A DNA stretch of 64,000 nucleotides from Psychroserpens algicola (GTDB taxonomy: Bacteria; Bacteroidota; Bacteroidia; Flavobacteriales; Flavobacteriaceae). Within the stretch, counting starts at the first letter, position 1; every line of letters starts with the position of its first letter. The notes beneath the pieces were generated by a model. That model did not search any database and was not told the DNA's origin. It was given only the letters and a program-made list of their open reading frames with translations. This document shows, piece by piece, positions 52,040 through 59,540 of this stretch. The translations under genes and the position numbers were made by a program. The stretch lies in the NCBI RefSeq assembly GCF_014526325.1, contig NZ_JACNMJ010000001.1, positions 1,054,001 to 1,118,000 on the forward strand. The letters run 5' to 3'.

Positions 52040-53692
52040 TTGAATTCAATAAACATCCATAAAAAAGAAAATAATTACAGCTTCAAGGTACTGTGCTTCT
52101 TTACTATTGTCTTTTTTTTAGCGCCTTTATATTTGTGTGCGCAGGTCACTTCGTCAATTGATACAACCAGTATAAAAATTGGTGAGCAAATCACTTATAA
52201 AATTCAAGTTGAAGCCGATACTACCGATTTGGTTGTGTTTCCAGAGGGACAAACATTTATGCCTCTTGAGATGATTGAATCATATAAAGTCGATACTACA
52301 AAAGTAAAAGCCAGACTTAAACTCATTAAACGTTATGGCCTAACGCAATTTGATTCGGGCTCTTATACTATTCCGAAGCAAAAAATTGTCATTGGAACCA
52401 AAACGGTGTTTACCGATTCTTTAAAAGTTGAGGTCAGAGCCATAGCTGTCGATACTACAAAACAAAACTTGTATGATATTAAACCAATGATTGAGGTTGA
52501 AAAAGCCTCAAGTGACTGGTGGAAATATTTTCTTATAGGATTGCTAATTGCTGGCTTGGCAGGATTTTTATTATACTGGTTAATCTGGCGTAAAAAACCT
52601 TTAACCGAAGAAGAAGAAATCGCGTTGTTGCCACCTTATGACCGAGCAAAATTAGCACTTAAAAAGTTAGATGGCAGCGATTACCTTCAGCGGGAAGAAT
52701 TAAAAGATTACTATTCTGAGTTAACGTTTATTATCAGAAAATATTTAGACGAAAAAGTATATGATCGTGCCCTTGAGAGCACAACCGACGAATTGGTGAA
52801 CCGACTACATTTACTTCGCGATGCTAATAAAATTGAGTTAAGTACAGACGATATAAATAATATTGAAACGATACTGAAACGTGCCGACTTGGTAAAATTT
52901 GCAAAGTCAGCTCCAGATATTGAGCTTGCAAAAATTGACAGAAATACTATCGATCTCGAAATAGATCAGGTTCGAGACGCATTACCAGAACTTACAGAAG
53001 AACAAAAATTAAGAAATAAGCAATACGAACAAGAGCAGGCTAAAAAGAAAAAGTTAGAAAAAATACTGCTAACGGTTGCTGCAAGCATTCTTATAATGAT
53101 TGCGACTTATGTTGGTTTCGGACTTAAATACGGGTTCAAATATGTTGCCGATTCAATTGTCGGAAGTGACACCAAAGAGTTATTAGAAGGTGAGTGGGTG
53201 CAAAGTGACTATGGTATTCCGCCAATTAGTATTTCTACACCTATAGTTTTAGAACGTGTTGAAATGGCTAAAGACACTACTCAAAACACAAAAGTTAGCA
53301 TGTTTACTTATGGTAATTTTTCATCGCCATTATATATCAGTTTAAGCACCACAAAGCTTAGTGAAGACAATGAAACCGAACTGGATCCTTTAGCTGTTGC
53401 CGAAATGCAAATTAAAACCTTTGAAAATAATGGCACGCAAAATATCATTGTAAAACGCGAACAATTTATTACACCCAATGCTGCCGAAGGGTTAAAAGTT
53501 TACGGAACAGGAAGTTTACCTGGTGAGGCTGCTGGAGAGTTTAAACCTATGGAATATGCCGTTTTTGTATTTACGGCTAAAGGTGTGATGCAACAAATTA
53601 CACTAATTTGGAACAATCAAGATGATTATACTAATCAAACCGTTGAACGAATCATAAATTCAATAGAACTTATTAAACCAAAAGAAGAGTGA
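52040..53692 (+). CDS. BatD-like membrane protein with DUF4381-type region
   Basis: A 550-residue protein with a signal peptide ending at LCAQ (about 35). The periplasmic N-terminal domain resembles the BatD beta-sandwich (TSIKIGEQITYKIQVEAD). A membrane helix is near 160-183 and the motif LLPPYDRAKLALKKL is typical of the DUF4381-like cytoplasmic part. A second helix lies near 345-370. Start is TTG at 52040; no ATG precedes the signal peptide. It sits between DUF58 and batA, where Bacteroidota clusters usually encode such a protein. It shares one base with batA. Confidence 0.75.
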   Translation: MNSINIHKKENNYSFKVLCFFTIVFFLAPLYLCAQVTSSIDTTSIKIGEQITYKIQVEADTTDLVVFPEGQTFMPLEMIESYKVDTTKVKARLKLIKRYGLTQFDSGSYTIPKQKIVIGTKTVFTDSLKVEVRAIAVDTTKQNLYDIKPMIEVEKASSDWWKYFLIGLLIAGLAGFLLYWLIWRKKPLTEEEEIALLPPYDRAKLALKKLDGSDYLQREELKDYYSELTFIIRKYLDEKVYDRALESTTDELVNRLHLLRDANKIELSTDDINNIETILKRADLVKFAKSAPDIELAKIDRNTIDLEIDQVRDALPELTEEQKLRNKQYEQEQAKKKKLEKILLTVAASILIMIATYVGFGLKYGFKYVADSIVGSDTKELLEGEWVQSDYGIPPISISTPIVLERVEMAKDTTQNTKVSMFTYGNFSSPLYISLSTTKLSEDNETELDPLAVAEMQIKTFENNGTQNIIVKREQFITPNAAEGLKVYGTGSLPGEAAGEFKPMEYAVFVFTAKGVMQQITLIWNNQDDYTNQTVERIINSIELIKPKEE

Positions 53693-54696
53693 TGTTTGAA
53701 GGTGTAGAATTTTTAAATAAAGAGTTTTTCTGGCTGTTTTTATTACTGCCTCTAGCAATTGTTTGGTATGTTTTTAAGCGAAAGTATCAAACAGCTGAAC
53801 TTAAAATGTCGAGTATTAAAGGGTTTAAAGTTGGTAACTCTATCCTGCCTAAATTACGGCCGCTATTGTTTGTGTTTCGATTACTTGCCTTAGCTTTTTT
53901 AATTACAGCCTTGGCACGACCGAGAACCTCTGATGAAACAACAAAAACAAAAACGACCAAAGGAATTGATATCGTCATGGCTATAGATGTTTCGGCAAGT
54001 ATGTTGGCAAAAGACTTGCTGCCAAACCGTCTGGAAGCTTTAAAAAAAGTTGCTGCTGAGTTTATTCAGGGACGACCAAATGATCGCATAGGCTTAGTGG
54101 AATATGCTGGTGAAAGCTATACTAAAACACCAATTACCAGTGATAAAGCCATTGTGCTAAGGTCTCTTCGGGATATTAAATACAATACCATTATAGAAGG
54201 AGGGACTGCCATTGGAATGGGACTTGCAACGTCTGTTAATCGTATAAAAGATAGTAAAGCCAAGAGTAAAATTATTATTCTACTTACAGATGGAGTTAAC
54301 AATTCGGGATTTATAGATCCTAAAATTGCGAGTGAGCTCGCTGTTGAATATGGTATAAAAGTTTACACCATTGGAATTGGGACAAACGGAATGGCACTTT
54401 CGCCATATACCATGTCAAAAAACGGAACATTTCAATATCGTAGAGTGCAGGTAGAAATCGATGAAGATTTACTTAACGAGATTGCTGATGTAACAGGAGG
54501 TCGCTACTTTAGAGCGACAAACAATAAGAAACTTAAAGAGATTTATAACGAAATAAATAAACTGGAAAAAACTGAAATTGAAGAAATCAAGTATACAACT
54601 TACGATGAAAAATATCGTCCGTTAATCTTGATTGCCATTGGGCTACTGCTTTTAGAAGTATTACTTCGATTAACTGTTTTTAGAAGCTTTGTATAA
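53692..54696 (+). CDS. batA: BatA, VWA-domain membrane protein
   Basis: A 334-residue protein with membrane helices near each end and a central VWA domain (about 85-290). The MIDAS motif DVSAS is in IVMAIDVSASMLAKDL, with the second metal loop TPITSDK and VDGVN-like LLTDGVNNSG. BatA and BatB interact in the Bacteroides aerotolerance complex. An ATG at 53692 begins within the previous gene's TGA and is preferred to the preceding GTG. It is followed after five bases by batB. Confidence 0.93.
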   Translation: MFEGVEFLNKEFFWLFLLLPLAIVWYVFKRKYQTAELKMSSIKGFKVGNSILPKLRPLLFVFRLLALAFLITALARPRTSDETTKTKTTKGIDIVMAIDVSASMLAKDLLPNRLEALKKVAAEFIQGRPNDRIGLVEYAGESYTKTPITSDKAIVLRSLRDIKYNTIIEGGTAIGMGLATSVNRIKDSKAKSKIIILLTDGVNNSGFIDPKIASELAVEYGIKVYTIGIGTNGMALSPYTMSKNGTFQYRRVQVEIDEDLLNEIADVTGGRYFRATNNKKLKEIYNEINKLEKTEIEEIKYTTYDEKYRPLILIAIGLLLLEVLLRLTVFRSFV

Positions 54697-54701
54697 ATAA
54701 T

Positions 54702-55745
54702 ATGTTTGATTTTCAATTAGAAGAAAAAATTTGGTTTTGGGTATTGCTGAGCATTCCAGTGATTACCTTGCTGTTTGTGATACTTCAAATTTGGAAACGA
54801 AGCGCGCAAAAGCGATTTGGTAACAGTAAATTATTAAAACGATTAAGTCCTAATCAATCGCTGTTTAAATCAATTTTAAAACTTGTGGTATTGTCTTTAG
54901 CCATTGCCTGCCTTACAATTGCTTTAGTTAATCCTAAAATTGGAACCAAGCTGGAAACAATAAAACGTCAAGGTGTAGATATTGTATTTGCTGTTGATGT
55001 ATCCAAAAGTATGTTAGCCGAAGATGTGGCTCCCAACCGATTAGATAAATCGAAACAATTGGTAACTCAAATTATTAATAATCTTGCCAGTGATCGTGTT
55101 GGAATTATCGCTTACGCTGGTAAAGCATTCCCACAACTGCCAATTACTACAGATTATGCATCTGCAAAAATGTTCTTGCAAAACATGAATACCGATATGT
55201 TGTCCTCTCAGGGAACAGCAATCAATGAAGCTATAGAACTGGCAAAAACCTATTTTGATGACGATCAGCAAACCAACCGAGTATTAATTATCATTTCTGA
55301 CGGAGAAGACCATAGTGATGTTGCTGGTAATGTTGCTGAAGAAGCCAGCAATGAAGGCATTCGTATTTTTACCATTGGTGTTGGTGATGTCAAAGGAGGA
55401 CCAATTCCTATAAAGCGGAATGGTGTACTTTTAAACTATAAAAAAGACAGTCAGGGAGAAACTGTAGTTACCAAACTAAATGAAGATACACTCAAGGAAA
55501 TAGCCGAAGAGGCTAATGGCGCTTATATCAACGGGAGTAATACTTCCGAAGTTATTAAAGAAATCAAAGACATTTTAAATCGAATGGATAAAACTGAATT
55601 TGAAGCTAAAGAATTTGCCGATTTCAAAGATCAATTCCAATGGTTTTTAGGGTTCGGTATTTTTTTCCTATTCATAGATATATTTTTATTAGAACGAAAA
55701 ACGGCATGGTTAAAACGATTGAACCTGTTTAATGAAAATTTTTAA
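54702..55745 (+). CDS. batB: BatB, VWA-domain membrane protein
   Basis: A 347-residue paralog of BatA, with two N-terminal helices, a VWA domain (about 85-300) with MIDAS DVSKS in FAVDVSKSMLAED, the loop LPITTDY and IISDGEDHSD, and a C-terminal helix (near FGIFFLFIDIFLL). Partners are BatA and the TPR proteins. It is followed by a strong terminator, so the batC gene is not on this transcript. In related genomes batC often follows directly. Confidence 0.93.
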   Translation: MFDFQLEEKIWFWVLLSIPVITLLFVILQIWKRSAQKRFGNSKLLKRLSPNQSLFKSILKLVVLSLAIACLTIALVNPKIGTKLETIKRQGVDIVFAVDVSKSMLAEDVAPNRLDKSKQLVTQIINNLASDRVGIIAYAGKAFPQLPITTDYASAKMFLQNMNTDMLSSQGTAINEAIELAKTYFDDDQQTNRVLIIISDGEDHSDVAGNVAEEASNEGIRIFTIGVGDVKGGPIPIKRNGVLLNYKKDSQGETVVTKLNEDTLKEIAEEANGAYINGSNTSEVIKEIKDILNRMDKTEFEAKEFADFKDQFQWFLGFGIFFLFIDIFLLERKTAWLKRLNLFNENF

Positions 55746-55770
55746 TTTTTAGCAAAATAATTTCTTTTAT

Positions 55771-55810
55771 TAAATAGAAGTTGAGTTTTTATAGTCTCAA
55801 CTTCTATTTA
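55771..55810. terminator. Strong bidirectional terminator after batB
   Basis: A perfect 15-base stem TAAATAGAAGTTGAG with its complement and a ten-base loop, flanked by AT-rich sequence. It separates batAB from the lipoprotein island and ends the opposite-strand small gene. Confidence 0.82.
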
Positions 55811-55872
55811 AAACAGATACTTCTTTAAGGTATTATTTTCTAACTTACTTAAATCTTAAAGTATTATAATTA

Positions 55873-56073
55873 TTATAAATCCTTTCTTATTTTTTTAATT
55901 TTAAGTTTCAAATATTTAACCAGAAGAATGTATAAATAAATGATTCCTGCATAAAATAGAATAATAGATAAAATGTAAAAAATTATAAGCAAATTGCTCG
56001 CTTCAAAAAAGGAATCATTCTCTACTTTATAAGTATAGTCTTTTTGAATTAAAAATAATAGTATTGCATTCAT
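55873..56073 (-). CDS. Small two-helix membrane protein
   Basis: A 66-residue protein with hydrophobic segments near residues 2-9 and 28-52 and a basic C terminus (KYLKLKIKKIRKDL), as expected for a small inner-membrane protein with a cytoplasmic tail. It lies 15 bases downstream of the lipoprotein gene on the same strand, so they are probably one transcript. I do not recognise a family. The AT-rich composition allows chance ORFs, so I am only moderately confident it is translated. Confidence 0.45.
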   Translation of the reverse strand: MNAILLFLIQKDYTYKVENDSFFEASNLLIIFYILSIILFYAGIIYLYILLVKYLKLKIKKIRKDL

Positions 56074-56088
56074 GTTTTAATTTGTTTT

Positions 56089-57453
56089 TCATTCTCTAAT
56101 CATATAGTAATCTATTACTGAGCCCGTTGAGTAATCAAATACTTGTACTAAGGTAACTAATTCTGTGATTTTAAAAGGGTAACCATCGATTTTTATTCCG
56201 ATTGTCAATTTACCTCTTGTGAAAACAGTTAGTTGATTACCGTTATCTGAAACCTGTGTACTATGGTTACCAACTTGTTCCCATTCGGCAAGTGTCGTAT
56301 TGCCATATAAAATTGTGTTTACATCCGTTATTTCTATACATTCACAAGAATTAGCTGATGGTAAATTTGAATCAACCTCTACTCTTAAAGTAAAAGAAAA
56401 CAAGCTTAAATCAAACTCGTAATTAAAAGTTGTTCTTTTGGAGACACCATCATCATTTTCTGTTTCAGAAGATCCATAACTTACATCATCAAATAAATCA
56501 TAATAAAATTCTTCAAACTCTTCAACAGTATCAAACCCTATAACTTCATAGTCGGTTAATGAATCATCAAATGTATAATCACCTTCATTTATTATATCGT
56601 TTAGCCTATCCTCAATTGAAATAACTTCACTGGAATAACATCCTCCATCACTACCCGTTAACCCTACATTACCTGTTATGTCATCTTCACATGTATTAGA
56701 AGGCATTGGATTTGTAGGATTCGAATTTGGAGATCCTCCTCCTCCTGTATTAGGACCAGAAGGAGGGTCAATTGATTCATTTAACGGGTCATTTTCACTA
56801 GTTTCATAGCATATGTCATATGTTATATCAAACATATCGGATGGTGTACAATTTTCACCCGCTGCATGCGTTGTACCACCATTGTCGCAATAAGTTAGTG
56901 TAATAGATTTACAAATTCTTCTTGCATTCAAACCGTCTAAACTACCATCGTAATTTAAAGGTTCATAATTGATTGTCCCTTGAAAAGGAGTTTGATTATT
57001 AGTTGGATATGAATTTAAATAATCTTGAGAGGGAACATAATTAAGAATAAATGCTGTTGTTGGACTATCATCAATAAATTTTACAATAAGGTTGCTAAAT
57101 TCGTAAATGTTTTGGTTATTTTTTTGAATTGCCAATGTGTAAGTTGTTGAAGTAGAATCAGTATAAATATATACCTCTTTGTCTTCAATGATTAAAAAAT
57201 CATTATTATCTTCAATTGAAGTTCGGCTCATTTTGCTCACTTGATTTTTTTTAAGTGTTTTGACATAAGAAGATAGCTCTTCAAGGTTATAATACATTTC
57301 AGTTTTAATAACTTCATTAGAGCTATTGCTAATCAACTCTAATGTAGTTGTCTGTTGTTCGTCAATAGATTCCTCTTGACAACTGTTTAATACTACTAAG
57401 AACCCCATGATTAGGATCCCAGTTTTGGTCAGAATTTTAATTGTACTTTTCAT
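56089..57453 (-). CDS. Unrecognised secreted lipoprotein within the bat cluster
   Basis: A 454-residue lipoprotein with lipobox VLNSC. The N-terminal half (about 30-180) is a mixed alpha-beta region with no clear family. A cysteine-containing segment (SITLTYCDNGGTTHAAGENC) precedes a Pro/Gly/Ser/Asn linker (about 230-260), and the C-terminal half is beta-rich. Related flavobacterial lipoproteins with such Cys patches are of unknown function. It is transcribed against the bat genes, between batB and batC, and has paired operator-like palindromes at its promoter. Confidence 0.7.
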   Translation of the reverse strand: MKSTIKILTKTGILIMGFLVVLNSCQEESIDEQQTTTLELISNSSNEVIKTEMYYNLEELSSYVKTLKKNQVSKMSRTSIEDNNDFLIIEDKEVYIYTDSTSTTYTLAIQKNNQNIYEFSNLIVKFIDDSPTTAFILNYVPSQDYLNSYPTNNQTPFQGTINYEPLNYDGSLDGLNARRICKSITLTYCDNGGTTHAAGENCTPSDMFDITYDICYETSENDPLNESIDPPSGPNTGGGGSPNSNPTNPMPSNTCEDDITGNVGLTGSDGGCYSSEVISIEDRLNDIINEGDYTFDDSLTDYEVIGFDTVEEFEEFYYDLFDDVSYGSSETENDDGVSKRTTFNYEFDLSLFSFTLRVEVDSNLPSANSCECIEITDVNTILYGNTTLAEWEQVGNHSTQVSDNGNQLTVFTRGKLTIGIKIDGYPFKITELVTLVQVFDYSTGSVIDYYMIRE

Positions 57454-57475
57454 AATTTCTTGGTATTTATTAATT

Positions 57476-57483
57476 CAAACATA
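57476..57483 (-). promoter_or_regulatory. -7 promoter box of the bat-island lipoprotein gene
   Basis: On the minus strand this reads TATGTTTG, an exact TAnnTTTG match, 22 bases before the ATG. It overlaps the nearer palindrome by three bases. Confidence 0.5.
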
Positions 57484-57538
57484 GAAAATATTCTATACAA
57501 TTCATCGAATTATATAAAAAATATAGAAAATATTCTAT
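57481..57538. promoter_or_regulatory. Twin 16-bp palindromes (candidate operators)
   Basis: ATAGAAAATATTCTAT occurs identically at 57481-57496 and 57523-57538. Each is a near-palindrome with ATAGAA and TTCTAT arms. Their starts are 42 bases apart, about four DNA turns, so bound proteins would lie on the same face. The first overlaps the -7 box of the lipoprotein gene, consistent with repression, and the pair lies in the intergenic region shared with the divergent gene at 57669. Confidence 0.6.
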
Positions 57539-57668
57539 GATTAATATAAATTTATTTCATTTTTTTGATTTGAATTTATATCTCATAACTAATAAAAACC
57601 TAATCAATAATTTATAAATTCTTTAACTATATCAAGGCATTCAGTTTTTTATCTTGCTGCTTACTAAT

Positions 57669-58178
57669 ATGAGAAATCTAGGTGCAAACATATTCGTCTT
57701 ATTTTATTTAGTTCCAATGTCTATAATTGGTCAAGCTAATGAATTGTCTGTATTTGACAATCTAATCCATAAAACATGGAGTGCTGAGGGTCGATGGGAA
57801 AATAATGGACCGCAATTTAAACAGGAAATCACTTTTCAATTTGATTTAGAAAACACCATTATTATTGCTGACTCTAAAGGGTTTATTGATAAAGAACAAA
57901 CTAAGTTTGGCCATAGAAATCATGGAATACGTCAATATGATAAAGCGAGCAATACGATTAAGTTTTGGGAGTTTGATGTCTTCGGAAATGTAACTTCCGG
58001 AACCGTTTTTGCTGAAGGTAAAAACATCATTTATCAATATAAATATGGTGAATCTGTACTGACTGATATGTGGGAATATGTAGATGAGTCAACCTATAAT
58101 TTTAAAGTTGGAACTTATAATAATGGGACTTGGGAGCAAATTTATCTCAATACTGTTTTTAAAGAAAAAATTAAATGA
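57669..58178 (+). CDS. Unrecognised exported protein coupled to batC
   Basis: A 169-residue protein with a signal peptide ending at IIGQ (about 21). The rest is a beta-rich domain, with DNLIHKTWSAEGRWENNG and FEFDVFGNVTSGTVFAEG, reminiscent of lipocalin-like single-domain proteins, although I do not assign a family. I use the ATG at 57669; a TTG at 57654 is also open but lies before the signal. Its stop overlaps the batC start (ATGA), so batC translation should depend on it. It may be a bat-specific accessory of this lineage. Confidence 0.72.
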   Translation: MRNLGANIFVLFYLVPMSIIGQANELSVFDNLIHKTWSAEGRWENNGPQFKQEITFQFDLENTIIIADSKGFIDKEQTKFGHRNHGIRQYDKASNTIKFWEFDVFGNVTSGTVFAEGKNIIYQYKYGESVLTDMWEYVDESTYNFKVGTYNNGTWEQIYLNTVFKEKIK

Positions 58179-59008
58179 AACAATTATTTATAATGTGTTT
58201 AGCGTTGTTAACGAGTATGTCCTTTGCTCAGGATAAGGACAAAGAAAAAGAGCTACAACGCACCCTTGAGACAGCCAAAGATTATGTCTATCAAGGAAAC
58301 GAGCTTGTTGATGCTGAGAATTACATCAACGCTGAAATGGAGTATAGAAAGGCTATTTCTAAAGCTCCATCTGTTGTTGCAGGTGCCTATAACCTCGGTA
58401 ACTCCTATTATGAAAAGGGTAATTATGAGGAGGCTTTATTTCGTCATGCTCAGGCTGCTGAAACAGCGACATCTAAAGCCGAAAAACATAAGGCTTATCA
58501 CAATATGGGAAACATCCTGATGAAAGAAGAACTCTGTCAAGAGGCTGTTGAGGCGTACAAAAATGCTCTGAGAAATGATCCTACAGATGATGAAACACGC
58601 TATAATTTTGTAATAGCTAAAGACTGCGCCGAACAACAAAAAAAGCAGGATCAGGACAAAGAGGAAGATAAAAAAGACGAAGATAAAGAGGACGACAAGA
58701 ATCAGGAAGATAAAAAAGAAGACGACCAGAAAAAGGATGACCCTAAAGATGAAGGTGATCAGGATAAAAAAGATGGTGATGATCAAAACGATGAAGGTAA
58801 GCCTAAGGATGAAAAAGACAACGGTGAAGGCGATAAGAAAGAGGATCAAAAACAAAATGGAAAACCTAAACCACAACCTGGCCAATTATCGCCGCAGCAA
58901 ATTAAAAACTTGTTAGAAGCCATGAATAATCAGGAACAAAAAGTTCAGGAAAAAATAAATGCAGAAAAGCAAAAAGGGGTAAAAGTAAAAACAGAAAAAG
59001 ACTGGTAA
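58175..59008 (+). CDS. batC: BatC, TPR protein
   Basis: A 277-residue protein with a signal peptide ending at SFAQ (about 18). Residues about 25-155 hold TPR-like repeats (YNLGNSYYEKGNYEEALFRHAQAA, YHNMGNILMKEE). A long Lys/Asp/Glu/Gln-rich disordered region (about 156-225) follows, and the C-terminal segment (LSPQQIKNLLEAMNNQEQKVQEKI) is typical of BatC. BatC is a periplasmic partner of BatA and BatB. The start overlaps the preceding gene by four bases. Confidence 0.9.
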   Translation: MKQLFIMCLALLTSMSFAQDKDKEKELQRTLETAKDYVYQGNELVDAENYINAEMEYRKAISKAPSVVAGAYNLGNSYYEKGNYEEALFRHAQAAETATSKAEKHKAYHNMGNILMKEELCQEAVEAYKNALRNDPTDDETRYNFVIAKDCAEQQKKQDQDKEEDKKDEDKEDDKNQEDKKEDDQKKDDPKDEGDQDKKDGDDQNDEGKPKDEKDNGEGDKKEDQKQNGKPKPQPGQLSPQQIKNLLEAMNNQEQKVQEKINAEKQKGVKVKTEKDW

Positions 59009-59019
59009 AAAAAGCAAAT

Positions 59020-59517
59020 ATGAAATTCATAAAACCTAGTTTAATGTTTGTCTTGTTACTGTTGTGTAGTAGTTTTACTAATACAGAATCAAAACTTACG
59101 TTTAGTACTTTGGAATTAGATAATGCTGTTCATTTCGTTGTAGAAGTTACCAATAATCATATAGCCTTAGGGCAATCTACCGAAGTAACACATAAACTCT
59201 ATGTATCCCAAAGCGCAGGTATTTCGAATTGGAAAAACTTCAAGACACCGAACTTTAATGGTTTTGATGTTGAAAACATTGATGCGAAATCTATGAAGGT
59301 ATTCACCGAAAAGTTTAAAGGAGAAACCTATCGATATGTTATATTGCGCAAATCAATATTAACAGCAAAACAAAAAGGAGAGTTTCAGTTTGAACCATCA
59401 CAACTCAATGTGACTATTGAGATACCTTCCCAAAAAAAAGATAATAACGGTTTAAGGGCTTTAGAGACCGTAAATAAGGATTTTGAAACGGAACCTTTTA
59501 CGATTACTGTCAAATAA
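59020..59517 (+). CDS. Stand-alone BatD-domain protein
   Basis: A 165-residue exported protein with an N-terminal signal (about 1-22). It aligns with only one internal domain of the following BatD: shared stretches include KLYVS...GISNWK, GETYRYVILRKS and FEPSQLNVTIEIPS, corresponding to BatD about residues 145-285. It lacks BatD's other domains and membrane helix. It is probably a duplicated or split-off BatD domain. It lies between batC and batD in the same direction, with 11- and 23-base gaps, and may bind the same partner surfaces. Confidence 0.8.
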   Translation: MKFIKPSLMFVLLLLCSSFTNTESKLTFSTLELDNAVHFVVEVTNNHIALGQSTEVTHKLYVSQSAGISNWKNFKTPNFNGFDVENIDAKSMKVFTEKFKGETYRYVILRKSILTAKQKGEFQFEPSQLNVTIEIPSQKKDNNGLRALETVNKDFETEPFTITVK

Positions 59518-59540
59518 TTTAAATTGAATTGATAACTGAG

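Noticed and set aside
58436-58885. A 149-residue hydrophobic minus-strand ORF
   Set aside because: It is the antisense of the Lys/Asp/Glu-rich part of batC, which gives Phe/Leu/Ile-rich antisense translation; not a membrane protein.
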